The position numbers and the translations under genes are program-made. This document shows positions 50,938 to 60,392 of a stretch of DNA of 64,000 nt, piece by piece. Every line of letters starts with the position of its first letter. Position 1 is the first letter of the stretch. The stretch lies in assembly GCF_000255705.1 (NCBI RefSeq), contig NZ_JH636449.1:19188-83187 (forward strand), given 5' to 3'. The notes under the pieces are model-generated. The model made no database searches and had not been told where the DNA came from. It worked only from the letters and a program-made list of their open reading frames with translations. Origin of the DNA: Zavarzinella formosa DSM 19928 (GTDB taxonomy: Bacteria; Planctomycetota; Planctomycetia; Gemmatales; Gemmataceae).

Positions 50938-52114
50938 CAATTTCACTCACTGGCAGACTGATGGCCGGTGGTCTCACTCGTCTTGCTGGTTCGTCCAGGC
51001 ATCGCAAAAAGGCTTCTAAATCGGCCAAGTCTTGTTTGTTCAGCCCAAGCGGTTTGAGCAGCGGCGACTTGGTCGGAAAATTCGGGTCGTCTTTGTGTTT
51101 CTCGGTCTTTTTCAACGTCGGCATTCCGGCGTTGTACATTCGCAGCACGCCATCCAAATCAAACAAACCGTTGTGCATGTATGGACTAGTTTTCCCAACG
51201 TTTCGGAGGGAAGGCGTCCGGAAGGCTCCCACGTCGGCTTTCGCCTTCGTCACTCGAAAACGCCCCAAGTCTTCAAACTCCCGCCCGTAGTAACTCAGAC
51301 CGACATCGTGGAATTTGCCGTCTGACAGAGTCGGGCCGTTGTGACAGTGCAGGCAGCGGGCATCCGTCCGGAACAAGTGCAATCCGCGCACCTCGGAATC
51401 GGACAGGATTTCCGGCTTCCCTTTGAGGAAGGTGTCAAACCGGCTGCGGCCGCCGACCACTGTTCGCTCGAAACAGGCAATGGCCATCGCCGCGCGGTCA
51501 ACGGTGATTCCTTTGTCCCCGAAGACCTTTTCAAACAGCTCTGTGTAGCCGGGCGCTTTTTCCAACCGCCCCGTCAGTTCCTTCTCGTCGGCGCGCATTT
51601 CATCCGGGTTGGCAAGGACCGCCTTGGCTTGTGCCTCCAGCGAAGCCGAGCGGCCGTCCCAGAAATAAGCGGTGGCAAAGGCAGTGTTGGCCACCGTGGG
51701 GGCGTTGCGTTTCAGCGGTTTGCGGTCGTGGCCAAAAGAGGTGGTCCGTCCGTCCGCCCAAGCCAGATCCGGGTCATGGCAACTGGCGCAGGCTGATTGC
51801 CGGGTGCCGGACAATCGGCCGTCGAAGAACAAGGCTCGGCCGAGTTCTTCCTTGTCCTTGGAGTGGGGATTGTCCTTGGGGTGAATCACTTCCGGAAGCA
51901 AACCAAGTTCGCGATGCTCCGTCCCCGGATCAAGAGTTGGTTTCGGCCATTCAGCCGCCGGTTTGCCGTAAGCCGTTCGCAGTTCGGCGGCCCGCGTTTT
52001 CGCCTGCTCCAGAGTCAATTCCGGCCGCGAAGATTTGGCGGTCGAAGGGGCCGGTTGGGCTGAAAGAATTCCCGCCGCCAAGAACAGACATCCGGCCGAA
52101 AACCACATTCGCAT
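50930..52114 (-). CDS. di-haem cytochrome c peroxidase (MauG-like)
   Basis: 394 residues, signal peptide (MWFSAGCLFLAAGILSA). Two haem c motifs: CASCH at 109-113 and CLHCH near 255, the family's two domains. LGRALFFDGRLSG and FRTPSLRNVGKTSPYMHNG are the typical blocks. Members reduce H2O2 in the periplasm or oxidise proteins. The start at 52114 lies one base after the stop of the DUF1559 gene, so they are likely co-transcribed. Its stop is within the terminator stem. Confidence 0.92.
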   Translation of the reverse strand: MRMWFSAGCLFLAAGILSAQPAPSTAKSSRPELTLEQAKTRAAELRTAYGKPAAEWPKPTLDPGTEHRELGLLPEVIHPKDNPHSKDKEELGRALFFDGRLSGTRQSACASCHDPDLAWADGRTTSFGHDRKPLKRNAPTVANTAFATAYFWDGRSASLEAQAKAVLANPDEMRADEKELTGRLEKAPGYTELFEKVFGDKGITVDRAAMAIACFERTVVGGRSRFDTFLKGKPEILSDSEVRGLHLFRTDARCLHCHNGPTLSDGKFHDVGLSYYGREFEDLGRFRVTKAKADVGAFRTPSLRNVGKTSPYMHNGLFDLDGVLRMYNAGMPTLKKTEKHKDDPNFPTKSPLLKPLGLNKQDLADLEAFLRCLDEPARRVRPPAISLPVSEIEK

Positions 52115-52115
52115 G

Positions 52116-53009
52116 TCAACCATTCTCCGAAGCAATCTCGCCGCCGGCCCGAGTAATGAGAGCCGCAATAATGGTCGCCGACGCACTTTGGCGAACATAC
52201 CGAACGGAACCATCTGCAAAGAGGTTATTGGCCCCGCCGGTATGAAAGGCATACATGGAGTAAAAGTTATTGCAATTAATCATGCACGGGCCGCCGGCCG
52301 TTGAACTGTAGGTGTCTGTACCGTCTGTTTTGAAGCCGCGAACCAAAAAGCCATTGAATTCGGCCCAGCCGCCCAGATTCACGGCATTCGTTCCTTTGAC
52401 TCCGTTCCTCCAGTTGTCCGGGCGGCCTCCAGACTCAATCAAGAGGAATGTGTTTGATGTCCCGTCAGTCACCTGGCTCAACGTGCAATAAACATTGACG
52501 GTCGAAATCATGATGCCACTGGAGTCGGCTGGTTGCGTCGTGGTCACAAATCCGTTGGTGTACTGGGTCGCCTGAACACCCCAAGGAGTCGCGTAGTCGG
52601 AGATGGCATAAAGTTTGCCCGCCAGCGAATCCATTCGCCCGTCGCCGCCGGGCACCGACGGGCAAACCAAGATTTTGATCGGCGTCTGAACAATGGTTTG
52701 GTTGTCGGCGTGATTGAAAGCCAAATCAAAACGGTAATTGTTCCGGACGTTGTCTTGTTCGATAAAAGGAAGGATTTGAACCCCCCAATACGAAATCGCC
52801 GGGGTGTTGACATACCCGGCGGGAAACCGCTCATTTCCCGAGTAATAGTTGTGGAAGGCCAGCCCGAGTTGCTTGAGATTGTTGGAACACTTCATCCGGT
52901 TGGCGGCCTCCCGGATCTTCTGGACCGCCGGAAGCAGCAACCCGATCAGAATGGCGATGATCGCAATCACCACCAACAACTCAATAAGCGTGAACGCGCG
53001 ACGGCTCAT
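52116..53009 (-). CDS. DUF1559 pilin-like protein
   Basis: 297 residues. It starts [19 protein letters not shown], a type IV prepilin cleavage/methylation signature with the hydrophobic assembly helix, and [27 protein letters not shown], typical of DUF1559. The C-terminal H-x9-DG motif is [17 protein letters not shown]. The family is hugely expanded in planctomycetes and thought to be processed by a prepilin peptidase and assembled at the surface. The PilB/PilT-like genes at the window start could assemble such fibres (inference). The frame is open to 53096; ATG 53009 fits. Confidence 0.93.
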   Translation of the reverse strand: MSRRAFTLIELLVVIAIIAILIGLLLPAVQKIREAANRMKCSNNLKQLGLAFHNYYSGNERFPAGYVNTPAISYWGVQILPFIEQDNVRNNYRFDLAFNHADNQTIVQTPIKILVCPSVPGGDGRMDSLAGKLYAISDYATPWGVQATQYTNGFVTTTQPADSSGIMISTVNVYCTLSQVTDGTSNTFLLIESGGRPDNWRNGVKGTNAVNLGGWAEFNGFLVRGFKTDGTDTYSSTAGGPCMINCNNFYSMYAFHTGGANNLFADGSVRYVRQSASATIIAALITRAGGEIASENG

Positions 53010-53099
53010 GTCGGGATACTCCGGATGCCGGGAAACTTTGGCGGGCAATGATGCGGAGGTGAGCGTTGGAACGCATCCCGGAGGCAGGCAAAACAAACC

Positions 53100-53140
53100 T
53101 TAGCAACGTTAATGAGATTAAATCTCATTAACGTTGCTAA
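53100..53140. promoter_or_regulatory. 41-base perfect palindrome upstream of the DUF1559 gene
   Basis: TTAGCAACGTTAATGAGATT and its exact reverse complement are separated by one A, in the ~300-base gap between mnmA and the DUF1559 start (91 bases before that start). It is AT-rich, unlike its surroundings. It could be a regulator-binding site or a 20-bp hairpin in either transcript. There is no T-tract, so a terminator is less likely. The rest of the gap (53141-53309) shows no gene. Confidence 0.6.
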
Positions 53141-53309
53141 TAAGTTATCTCAAACATTTTGGCTTGACAAGGGCATGCTTCTCAGGATTTTCGTTTTGCC
53201 GGACATCAGGTAAAAATGAAGACACATGTCAATGGGAAATGCGAGTGCGTCGGATGATGGGAAGGCAATCCCGGCAGTCAATTTTTACCGGGATTACCAG
53301 AGAAAAATC

Positions 53310-54392
53310 TCACTGACGTGATTCAATCCACCCGCCGCCCAGCACGCGGGAACCCTCGTAAAACACGACCGATTGGCCCGGCGTGACGGCCGATTGGGGT
53401 TCGTCAAAGACAACCGTGGCCCCGTCGTTTTCGGTGACGGTCACGGTGCCGGGGGAACCGGCGTTGCGATAGCGTATCTTTACGGCGCATCGCAGCGGTT
53501 CGGCCGGGGTGTCGATCAGCCAGTTCACGCGGGAGGCGGTCAGCCCGGCGGACATCAGCCCTTCGCGTTCGCCCAAAACGACGGTGTTGGTTTCCGGCAG
53601 AATGTTCAACACATACCGCTTTCCGGCGGCGGCGATGCCCAGGCCCTTTCGTTGGCCGATGGTGTAGCGTTCATAGCCGTCGTGCTGGCCGAGAACGGTT
53701 CCCTCAGTGTCCACGACGTTCCCGGCGGTTTGCAAATCCGGCCGGCGCTTGCGGATCACGGAGGCATGGTCCCCGTTCGGCACGAAGCAAATTTCCACGC
53801 TGTCCGGCTTGGTCGCCACCTCGGCCAGCCCCGCTTTGGCGGCATACGCCCGAATCTCGGACTTCTGATACGCCCCCACCGGGAACAACAGATGCTTGAG
53901 AATGTCCCGCTTGATGCCGTTGAGGACGTAAGACTGGTCCTTTTCCGGGTCCAATCCCTTGTGCAATTCCGGTTCGCCGGTCGGCCCGGTCAGGATGCGG
54001 GCATAATGCCCGGTGGCGATGAAATCTGCGTCGAGTTGCTTGCCAAACTCCCAGAGTTGACCGAATTTCAGATAGTTATTGCACACAACGCACGGGTTCG
54101 GCGTCCGGCCCGCGAGGTATTCGTCCGAGAAGTAGTCGATGATCTTGTCGAATTCTCGCTCGAAATTCAGGGCGTAGTAGGGGATGTCCAGCCGGTCGGC
54201 CACACGGCGGGCGTCTCCCGCATCCACGACGGAACAGCACCCTTTTTTGTGATCGGCCCGTGTGTCCCCCTCCTCCGAATGCACACCGGTGCGCATGAAC
54301 AGGCCGATGACCTCGTACCCCTGCTCCTTGAGCAGCACGGCCGACGCCGAACTATCAACACCACCAGACATCGCCAGGACGACACGCTTCAT
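53310..54392 (-). CDS. mnmA: tRNA-specific 2-thiouridylase
   Basis: 360 residues from ATG 54392. ATP pyrophosphatase P-loop SGGVDS at 9-14, catalytic Cys in NPCVVCNNYLKFG near 103 and the second Cys in VEICFVPNGDH near 200, YTIGQRKGLGI for the central domain and a C-terminal beta barrel. Makes s2U34 in the anticodons of tRNA Lys, Glu and Gln with sulfur from a relay. Stand-alone gene; the frame goes to 54419 but homology begins at MKRVVLAMSGG. Confidence 0.95.
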   Translation of the reverse strand: MKRVVLAMSGGVDSSASAVLLKEQGYEVIGLFMRTGVHSEEGDTRADHKKGCCSVVDAGDARRVADRLDIPYYALNFEREFDKIIDYFSDEYLAGRTPNPCVVCNNYLKFGQLWEFGKQLDADFIATGHYARILTGPTGEPELHKGLDPEKDQSYVLNGIKRDILKHLLFPVGAYQKSEIRAYAAKAGLAEVATKPDSVEICFVPNGDHASVIRKRRPDLQTAGNVVDTEGTVLGQHDGYERYTIGQRKGLGIAAAGKRYVLNILPETNTVVLGEREGLMSAGLTASRVNWLIDTPAEPLRCAVKIRYRNAGSPGTVTVTENDGATVVFDEPQSAVTPGQSVVFYEGSRVLGGGWIESRQ

Positions 54393-54430
54393 GCCACAGT
54401 CTTCTTTCAGGGGCTTCAATCATTTTAAGC

Positions 54431-54533
54431 AAGGATGAGGGATGAAAGATGAGGGATGAAAAGAAAACCGGATCACGCAGTCCTTTCTTGTTTTTTTTCA
54501 TCCCTCATCCTTCATCCTTCATCCCTCATCCTT
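54431..54533. repeat. inverted repeat of GGATGAR heptamers
   Basis: Left arm 54431-54462 (32 bases) pairs with right arm 54495-54533 (39 bases). The arms differ by exactly one extra 7-base unit (GGATGAA) and one mismatch. Both consist of GGATGAG/GGATGAA units. It lies in the gap between the mnmA start and the stop of the DUF4337 gene, nine bases from the latter. Confidence 0.85.
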
Positions 54534-54541
54534 GGTTTTTA

Positions 54542-55180
54542 TTAGTGGCTTTCCGTCGGGTGCTCCTCATGATGCTCGGCGGTCACAGTGAACGCCGAGA
54601 GAGTGATGCCGATGCCCAGCGCGCAAGAGACAATCCCGGAGAGCCAGAAGGCTTTGCGTTTGGTCAGCACGGCGATGGAACAGAGCACCAAGCCAAGTTC
54701 CACGGCCAAGTGGGCGATGTCCAGTCGGTTGCCTTGGGCATGCTTGATGTGGGATTCCTTCGCCAATTCTTTGGCGCGATTCTTGTCGCCGTCAGCGCTG
54801 TCCTTGCGGACTTTCAAGTCCGCTTTGTATTCGTCGATCTTCGCATTCCACCCGGCCACCAGTTTCTCCCGCTTTTGAGCGGCGGCCGGGTCAGTCGGCG
54901 CCGGCTGGAGGTCGAGGGCGTCCCGGTTGATCTCCAAAGTTAGTTGCCGGACGCGGGTGGCTTGATACCAAGCGTAGCCGTTCGAGGCGTTCACTTCCTT
55001 GACACTCGCCTCGTTTTGGAGCCGCAACACGTCGTTGTGGGTTCGATGGGCAATCATGGAAACGGTGGCGAGGACGGCCGCCACCATCGCAATGCTGATG
55101 GCCACCCGTTTGTCAAACTTGGAATGGGTCGCGTGCTGGGCATGTTCCGCTTGTTCCAAATGCTCGTGCGTGCTGGACAT
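54542..55180 (-). CDS. DUF4337 membrane protein
   Basis: 212 residues from ATG 55180 with AAGGA seven bases upstream. N-terminal His/Glu-rich segment (HEHLEQAEHAQHATHSKFDK), membrane helix at about 28-46, a long coiled region (EINRDALDLQ...GWNAKIDEYKADLKVRKDSADGDKNRAKELA in parts), then two membrane helices near 160-200 and a His-rich tail (EHHEEHPTESH). This is the DUF4337 layout; function unknown. Confidence 0.8.
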   Translation of the reverse strand: MSSTHEHLEQAEHAQHATHSKFDKRVAISIAMVAAVLATVSMIAHRTHNDVLRLQNEASVKEVNASNGYAWYQATRVRQLTLEINRDALDLQPAPTDPAAAQKREKLVAGWNAKIDEYKADLKVRKDSADGDKNRAKELAKESHIKHAQGNRLDIAHLAVELGLVLCSIAVLTKRKAFWLSGIVSCALGIGITLSAFTVTAEHHEEHPTESH

Positions 55181-55254
55181 GATCGAATCCTTCTGTTTCG
55201 GCGAACCGATGTGACCCACTTGTTTTGCGTTCAAACGTCGGTTGCGACAAGGAC

Positions 55255-55376
55255 CCGGAAGATGACAAGGAGACAAAGTGACACGGAGACAAGGTAAAAA
55301 ACCCGCATTCGAGTCGAGGCGAAGATGTCTTTTTCACCGTGTCTCCGTGTCACCTTGTCTCCTTGTCATCTTCCGG
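55255..55376. repeat. 41-bp near-perfect inverted repeat with GACA octamer period
   Basis: Arms 55255-55295 and 55336-55376 match as reverse complements at 39 of 41 positions, with a 40-base loop. GACA recurs every eight bases in the arm (GACAAGGA, GACAAAGT, GACACGGA, GACAAGGT). It sits in the divergent gap between the DUF4337 gene and the sigma factor gene, the one such element here that is not just after a stop codon. Confidence 0.88.
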
Positions 55377-55523
55377 TCATCGGAGGAGTGAAAATCAACT
55401 TTCCTCACCGCGCGGGCTTGACGGGGGGGCCGGTTCGGGCTGAGATACCATTGTTGCCCTCCCGCGGATTGACCCGGCCGTGAACCCGGCCGTTCTTTCC
55501 GACGTATCAACCAACAGGCGGCC

Positions 55524-56138
55524 GTGGCCGATTTCGATCCGCTCTCTCACTATTCGGACGAGGAACTTCTCAAACGCTTCCAAAAGGGGCAGCGAGACGT
55601 CTTCGGCGCGTTGGTCCGGCGGTATCAGCGGGAACTCTTTGGATACCTGCGGCGGTATCTGGGGGACGCGGATCTCGCGGATGATGTTTTCCAAACCACG
55701 TTCGTGCAGGTCTTTTCCAAAGCCGGCCAGTTCGAGGCGGGACGGCCGGTGCGGCCCTGGCTTTATGCCATCGCCACCAACCAGGCCATCGACGCCATGC
55801 GGAAGGTCGGTCGGCGGCCCACGGTGAGCTTGGAACAGGTCGAGGTTGAGACGGAAGGGGAGCATCGCGGGTTGCTCGACATGCTCGAAGCCCGCGAAGC
55901 CGATCCGTTCGACCATGCCGACGCCGCCGAGACGCGGGAACTGGTGCGGGCCTGTGTGGACCGTTTGCCGGAATTTCTGCGGTCGGTGGTGGTGATGGCC
56001 TACTATCAGGGGTTGAAATATCAGGACATCGCCGATGCCCTGAACATACCCTTGGGAACCGTGAAATCTCGCCTGCATGCCGCGTTGATTAAACTCCATG
56101 AATCCTGGACGGAAACGCCCTCACTCCCCGAGATGTGA
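55524..56138 (+). CDS. ECF-type RNA polymerase sigma factor
   Basis: 204 residues from GTG 55524. Region 2: LKRFQKGQRDVFGALVRRYQRELFGYLRRYLGDADLADDVFQTTF (in parts: LVRRYQRELFGYL, DADLADDVFQ), VRPWLYAIATNQAIDAMRKV. Region 4: LPEFLRSVVVMAYYQGLKYQDIADALNIPLGTVKSRLHAALIKL. The order and the short linker fit ECF sigma factors, and the next gene, 12 bases downstream, looks like its anti-sigma factor. Target promoters unknown. Confidence 0.92.
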   Translation: MADFDPLSHYSDEELLKRFQKGQRDVFGALVRRYQRELFGYLRRYLGDADLADDVFQTTFVQVFSKAGQFEAGRPVRPWLYAIATNQAIDAMRKVGRRPTVSLEQVEVETEGEHRGLLDMLEAREADPFDHADAAETRELVRACVDRLPEFLRSVVVMAYYQGLKYQDIADALNIPLGTVKSRLHAALIKLHESWTETPSLPEM

Positions 56139-56150
56139 GGGGGGTGAGTC

Positions 56151-57152
56151 ATGAACAATAAGATCGAAGAAGTTCTCCTCGGCCATCTTCTCAAGGCGAA
56201 CGACCCGGCCACGCAGGCCGAGGTTGAGCGGTTGATTTGTTGCAATCCCCGCACCCGCCGAAGTTTGGAGACGCTGGAAACCGCCCTCGCCCCGCTGGCG
56301 GCCGACAAGGATGATGTCGCCCCGCCTAGGGATCTCTGGCTCCGGACGATTTCCCGCGTGGCCGAGCATCTGGTGGCCACCGAGGGGCCTCCCTCTCAAG
56401 TTGTTGAAGAACCGCCCGTTTGTGGCCGCGGCGCCAAGCCCCGCCTCAACGGATGCTCGCTGACGCCGTCGAAGGCCGTCAAACTTGCCAATTGTGAGAT
56501 CACGCCGGTCACCTTGATGCCCGCGAGCGATCCGGAAATTCGTCTGCCTCGTCAATGGAACGTGTTCGCCACGATCGGCCTGTCCCTCGCCGGGCTGGCC
56601 CTCTTGTTCCCGGCCGTCATCCACTGGCGGCAACAAAACGACCGGATGACCTGCCAAAACTCCATGCGACGCTTCCACGAGGCGGCCACCAGTTATGCCG
56701 AGCGCCGTGAAGGCTGGCTGCCGCTGATCGAGGACGGCGAAAAAGTCGCCCGGATTGTGACCATCTTGGATGAGACCGGCAGCCTCGGGCCGAACGAACA
56801 CTTCGGCTGCGCGGCCGCCCCCGCGCCGCCGGGCAATTTGCCTTTTGCCAACTATTCCTACTCTCTCGGCTACCGGGACGGAACCGGCGAACTTCGCGGC
56901 CTCCATGTCCGGGCCGACGACGGATCAATGCCCCTGCTGGCCGACGCCCCGATGCGCAACGGAGAATGCCACGCCAGCCTTAACCATCCCCACGGGCAAA
57001 ACGTCCTCTTCCTCGGCGGGAATGTCCGCTTTTGTTCCCATGTGAACGTCGGAATCGACCAGGACGACATTTTTGTGAATGATCGCGGCCAAGTCGGCGC
57101 CGGTCTTCGCCGGTTGGACAGTGTGCTGGGTCGGCCAGAAGAACGGCCTTGA
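56151..57152 (+). CDS. putative anti-sigma factor fused to a DUF1559-like exterior domain
   Basis: 333 residues. The N-terminal ~90 are cytoplasmic and helical (LLGHLLKANDPATQAEVERLICCNPRTRRSLETLETAL), like the N-domain of planctomycete anti-sigma proteins. A membrane helix lies at about 139-160 (FATIGLSLAGLALLFPAVIHW). The exterior part resembles DUF1559: CQNSMRRFHEAATSYAER at its start and a closing NHPHGQNVLFLGGNVRF motif (the H-x-G...G.V form). The sigma gene is upstream by 12 bases, so sequestration of that sigma factor is likely, with the exterior domain as sensor (inference). Confidence 0.75.
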   Translation: MNNKIEEVLLGHLLKANDPATQAEVERLICCNPRTRRSLETLETALAPLAADKDDVAPPRDLWLRTISRVAEHLVATEGPPSQVVEEPPVCGRGAKPRLNGCSLTPSKAVKLANCEITPVTLMPASDPEIRLPRQWNVFATIGLSLAGLALLFPAVIHWRQQNDRMTCQNSMRRFHEAATSYAERREGWLPLIEDGEKVARIVTILDETGSLGPNEHFGCAAAPAPPGNLPFANYSYSLGYRDGTGELRGLHVRADDGSMPLLADAPMRNGECHASLNHPHGQNVLFLGGNVRFCSHVNVGIDQDDIFVNDRGQVGAGLRRLDSVLGRPEERP

Positions 57153-57315
57153 TGAGGCAGGACTGGATTACTTTTCAGCAAACGAACATTTGCCTCGGTT
57201 CGCTCGCTTGTCTCAGGGCCACCCGCACCCACAACATAAATATTCTCTCACATCCTAAAACTTCACTCGGACATGATCCGCGTGAAGTTCTCTGGTTTCT
57301 GAGTGCGGTTCGCTG

Positions 57316-57345
57316 TTGTGCGGCAAATCTGGAAACAGGTATAAC
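57316..57345 (+). promoter_or_regulatory. possible promoter of the metzincin gene
   Basis: TTGTGC (57316-57321), 18-base spacer, TATAAC (57340-57345), about 46 bases before the start at 57391. Confidence 0.35.
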
Positions 57346-57390
57346 CAATCAACAAAATTTTTCCTTGGATCATTCTCCGGAAAAGTCACG

Positions 57391-60234
57391 ATGGCTTCGT
57401 TTCGGTCTTTGAAGACTCGCACCCTGCAGTTGGATTTTCTCGAAACCCGAGCCGTGTTCAGTGTGACCACGGCGCCGGACGCATTCCCGCCGCCGCCACC
57501 CGGTTCAGGCCCGGTGGCGGCCACGGTTGAAACCGACCCGCAAATGGTTCCGGCCGCCACGGCTGCGGCGACGGCGGATCAAACCTTCCTGCTGCACAGC
57601 AGGCCATCGGCCACGAAAGTCATCTACTTGGACTTTACCGGCCATACCACCGTCAACACGGCTTGGAATCAATACACGTCTCTCAGTTCGATTGTTACGC
57701 CTCCCTACAACTTTGAAGGAAGCCCGACCACTTTTTCCACGAATGAGCGAGCCAGAATTCAGGCCATTTGGGCCAGAGTCTCCGAAGATTTTGCTCCTTT
57801 TGACGTTGATGTGACGACCGAAGACCCGGGCGCTCAAAATCTCCTTGATAGCGGCGGGGGGGACACTCATTGGGGTGTCCGTGTTTGTATTGGCGGATCG
57901 TATGGCGATTGGTTTAAGCAACCGGCTGGTGGCGTCACTTTAACCCGGTTCGAGTATTACGGCGATGGTGTGAACGACTGCCCTAATTTTGTGTTCGCAA
58001 ACACGCAATACAATCGCGTCGATTACATCACCCTGGCGGTAAGCCACGAAGTCGGTCATTCCTTGGGACTGAGCCATGACGGGACAGGCACCAATCTCAA
58101 TTCCTATTACGGCGGGCAGGGGCGCTGGGCGCCGATCATGGGGGCTGGTTACGACCGGCCCGTCACGCAATGGAACAACGGTGATTATGCCAATGCTGAC
58201 AACCATGAAGACGATCTGGCCATCATCACCACCCAGAACGGATTCGGCTATCGGCCGGACGATTACGGCGACACCATTGCCGCCGCTGGCAATATCACCC
58301 TGACCACGCCGACGACGTTTTCGGCCAACGGAGTCATCGAGCGAAACACGGACATGGATGTCCTGAAATTGCAACCGGGATTTGGCCCGCTTTCCATCAC
58401 GATCAACCCGTATCTGCCTGACCCCAATCTCGACATCAAGGCTGAATTGCTCGACTCCACCGGGGCGGTCATTGCCACGTCCGATCCGTCGAATTCGATG
58501 GCCGCGAAGATCACCGCGACGATTTCGTCAACGAACCCCTTCTATCTGCGAATTTCGGGCGTCGGCTCGGGCAATCCGCTCACCACCGGGTATTCCAAGT
58601 ATGGCAGCATCGGCCAGTATTTTGTGACCGGCACGATGGCCCAATATGTTCCGCCGAATCCGTTGCGAGTGACAGCATTGACAGCCACCGAATCCGTCAC
58701 CGGCTTGGTGACTGGCGCGAGGGTGAGCTTTAATTACCCGGTGGATCGCAAAACTCTGATCGCCGCCAACATCAAAATCACCGGCCCGGCCGGCGGAGCG
58801 GTGGCTCTCACGGGCGTGCGACCTGTGCCGGGATCGCTGACAGACGTGGATTTGCTGTTTACGCCCCAAAAGATCACCGGGACGGGCGGCGTCCGGGTGG
58901 CGCTCTCGCCCAATATTCAGTCTCTTGCTCGCATCAAACTTGATACGGACGAAGACAACACCACCGGCGAACTGGATGATTTTTACGCCGCCGATGTGTT
59001 CAAGTTCGATTCGACCCCGTTGACGCCCGCTCCCATTGACGATGGCGCGACGACAGATTTCCCTCTCGTCGTGAACCGGGCCTTCAACATCCGCGACCTG
59101 AATGTGCGGGTGAATCTCAAACATCCGGCGGTCGGCGAGTTGGAAATTGATCTGGTTTCGCCAAACAACACCGTGATTCGGCTCTTCAACCACCGGGGTG
59201 GCCTCGGCGACAATCTGACTGACACTCGTTTCGACGAACAATCGACAAAGCTCCTCTCACCCCCCTCGGCCGCCCCCTTCAAGGCGGTGTTCAAACCGGA
59301 TTTTGACACGCTTACACTGGCGTCGCTCAATGGCACATCCTCAATTGGAACGTGGAAGCTCCGTGTCATCGACAACTCGACAGGCATGACTGGAGTCCTC
59401 AATTCTTGGGGCCTGACATTCACCACGGATGATGCCCGCCAATCCCTCTCTGTCGTGGCGGTCACCCCGATTAACGACGCGGCCAGTACGTTTGCCAACC
59501 TCTATCGGTCATTCACGGTCGAATTTGGTTCGTCCATGAACCCGGCCACCGTGACCACCGCTGACTTCAAGGTGTTCAATCCGAAGAATGCGGCCGTGGG
59601 CGTCCTGTCTGTCAAACCCGTGGCTGGCGATCCGACCAAATTCTTGGTGACGACGGCCGTCTGGACGAAGGCGGGAGCCTACACAATCAAGATCGGCCCG
59701 AATGTCGCGGATACATTGGGCGACAGCTTTGACGTGAACAGCAACGGTTTTTATCTGGAGGCGGCGGACACGGCCGTTTTCGTAAAGGTTGTGGATAAAA
59801 ACGTGTATCAATCGAGTCCCGTTGCCGCGAACATCCCGGATGGCAAGAATTCGCTCATCAGTTCCATCGTCATCCCGGACGCCATTTCCATCGGCCAGCT
59901 AGCAATAACTGTCAACGTCCAGCACACCAATCTGGCCGACTTGCGTCTGACACTGATCTCCCCAACCGGGGCGACCTTCCTTTTGGCCAATGACGGCACA
60001 TTGACCGGCGACAACCTGACAAACATGACCTTTACGGATGAAGCCGCCCGATCGATCACTGCCGGTTCCGGCCCCTACCGCGGCGACTATCAACCCGCGT
60101 CGCCGCTGAGTTCCCTGCTGGCCACAACCGCCAAAGGGACATGGAAATTGAAGATCGAAGACGTGAGTTTGAACGGCGTCGGACAGCCGAGCAAACTGCT
60201 AAACTGGCAAATTGACGTGCGACCGGGGCCGTGA
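57391..60234 (+). CDS. secreted metzincin-type protease with two P-domains
   Basis: 947 residues. The N-terminus has the 'LExR' block common in large planctomycete secreted proteins (TLQLDFLETRAVF) and no classical signal peptide. The zinc-binding site HEVGHSLGLSHDG near 219-231 (HExxHxxGxxH) makes this a metzincin, and MGAGYDRPVTQW may hold the Met-turn. Two proprotein-convertase P-domains follow (about 545-685: DDGATTDFPLVVNRAFNIRDLNV; about 820-947: IPDGKNSLISSIVIPD). An intermediate Ig-like domain lies at ~430-530 (VTALTATESVTGLV). Extracellular protease or processing enzyme; substrates unknown. ATG 57391 is preferred to 57316. Confidence 0.87.
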   Translation: MASFRSLKTRTLQLDFLETRAVFSVTTAPDAFPPPPPGSGPVAATVETDPQMVPAATAAATADQTFLLHSRPSATKVIYLDFTGHTTVNTAWNQYTSLSSIVTPPYNFEGSPTTFSTNERARIQAIWARVSEDFAPFDVDVTTEDPGAQNLLDSGGGDTHWGVRVCIGGSYGDWFKQPAGGVTLTRFEYYGDGVNDCPNFVFANTQYNRVDYITLAVSHEVGHSLGLSHDGTGTNLNSYYGGQGRWAPIMGAGYDRPVTQWNNGDYANADNHEDDLAIITTQNGFGYRPDDYGDTIAAAGNITLTTPTTFSANGVIERNTDMDVLKLQPGFGPLSITINPYLPDPNLDIKAELLDSTGAVIATSDPSNSMAAKITATISSTNPFYLRISGVGSGNPLTTGYSKYGSIGQYFVTGTMAQYVPPNPLRVTALTATESVTGLVTGARVSFNYPVDRKTLIAANIKITGPAGGAVALTGVRPVPGSLTDVDLLFTPQKITGTGGVRVALSPNIQSLARIKLDTDEDNTTGELDDFYAADVFKFDSTPLTPAPIDDGATTDFPLVVNRAFNIRDLNVRVNLKHPAVGELEIDLVSPNNTVIRLFNHRGGLGDNLTDTRFDEQSTKLLSPPSAAPFKAVFKPDFDTLTLASLNGTSSIGTWKLRVIDNSTGMTGVLNSWGLTFTTDDARQSLSVVAVTPINDAASTFANLYRSFTVEFGSSMNPATVTTADFKVFNPKNAAVGVLSVKPVAGDPTKFLVTTAVWTKAGAYTIKIGPNVADTLGDSFDVNSNGFYLEAADTAVFVKVVDKNVYQSSPVAANIPDGKNSLISSIVIPDAISIGQLAITVNVQHTNLADLRLTLISPTGATFLLANDGTLTGDNLTNMTFTDEAARSITAGSGPYRGDYQPASPLSSLLATTAKGTWKLKIEDVSLNGVGQPSKLLNWQIDVRPGP

Positions 60235-60392
60235 TGCGGACAACTCGCGACAGGAAGCCCGACCGCACAATCTTGGGTTCCCTTCTCGTCGGCTCTTGCC
60301 CTCCCGCCCCCCCGTTTCCTATACCAGTTGTTTGCAGAATACGCACGGACCGGAATGATGCCGGTCCTTTGATTATTCGGAGTGAGCCGGTC

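Noticed and set aside
54431-54533. Possible CRISPR array from repeated GGATGAR words
   Set aside because: Units are 7 bases with no spacers and are arranged as an inverted pair.
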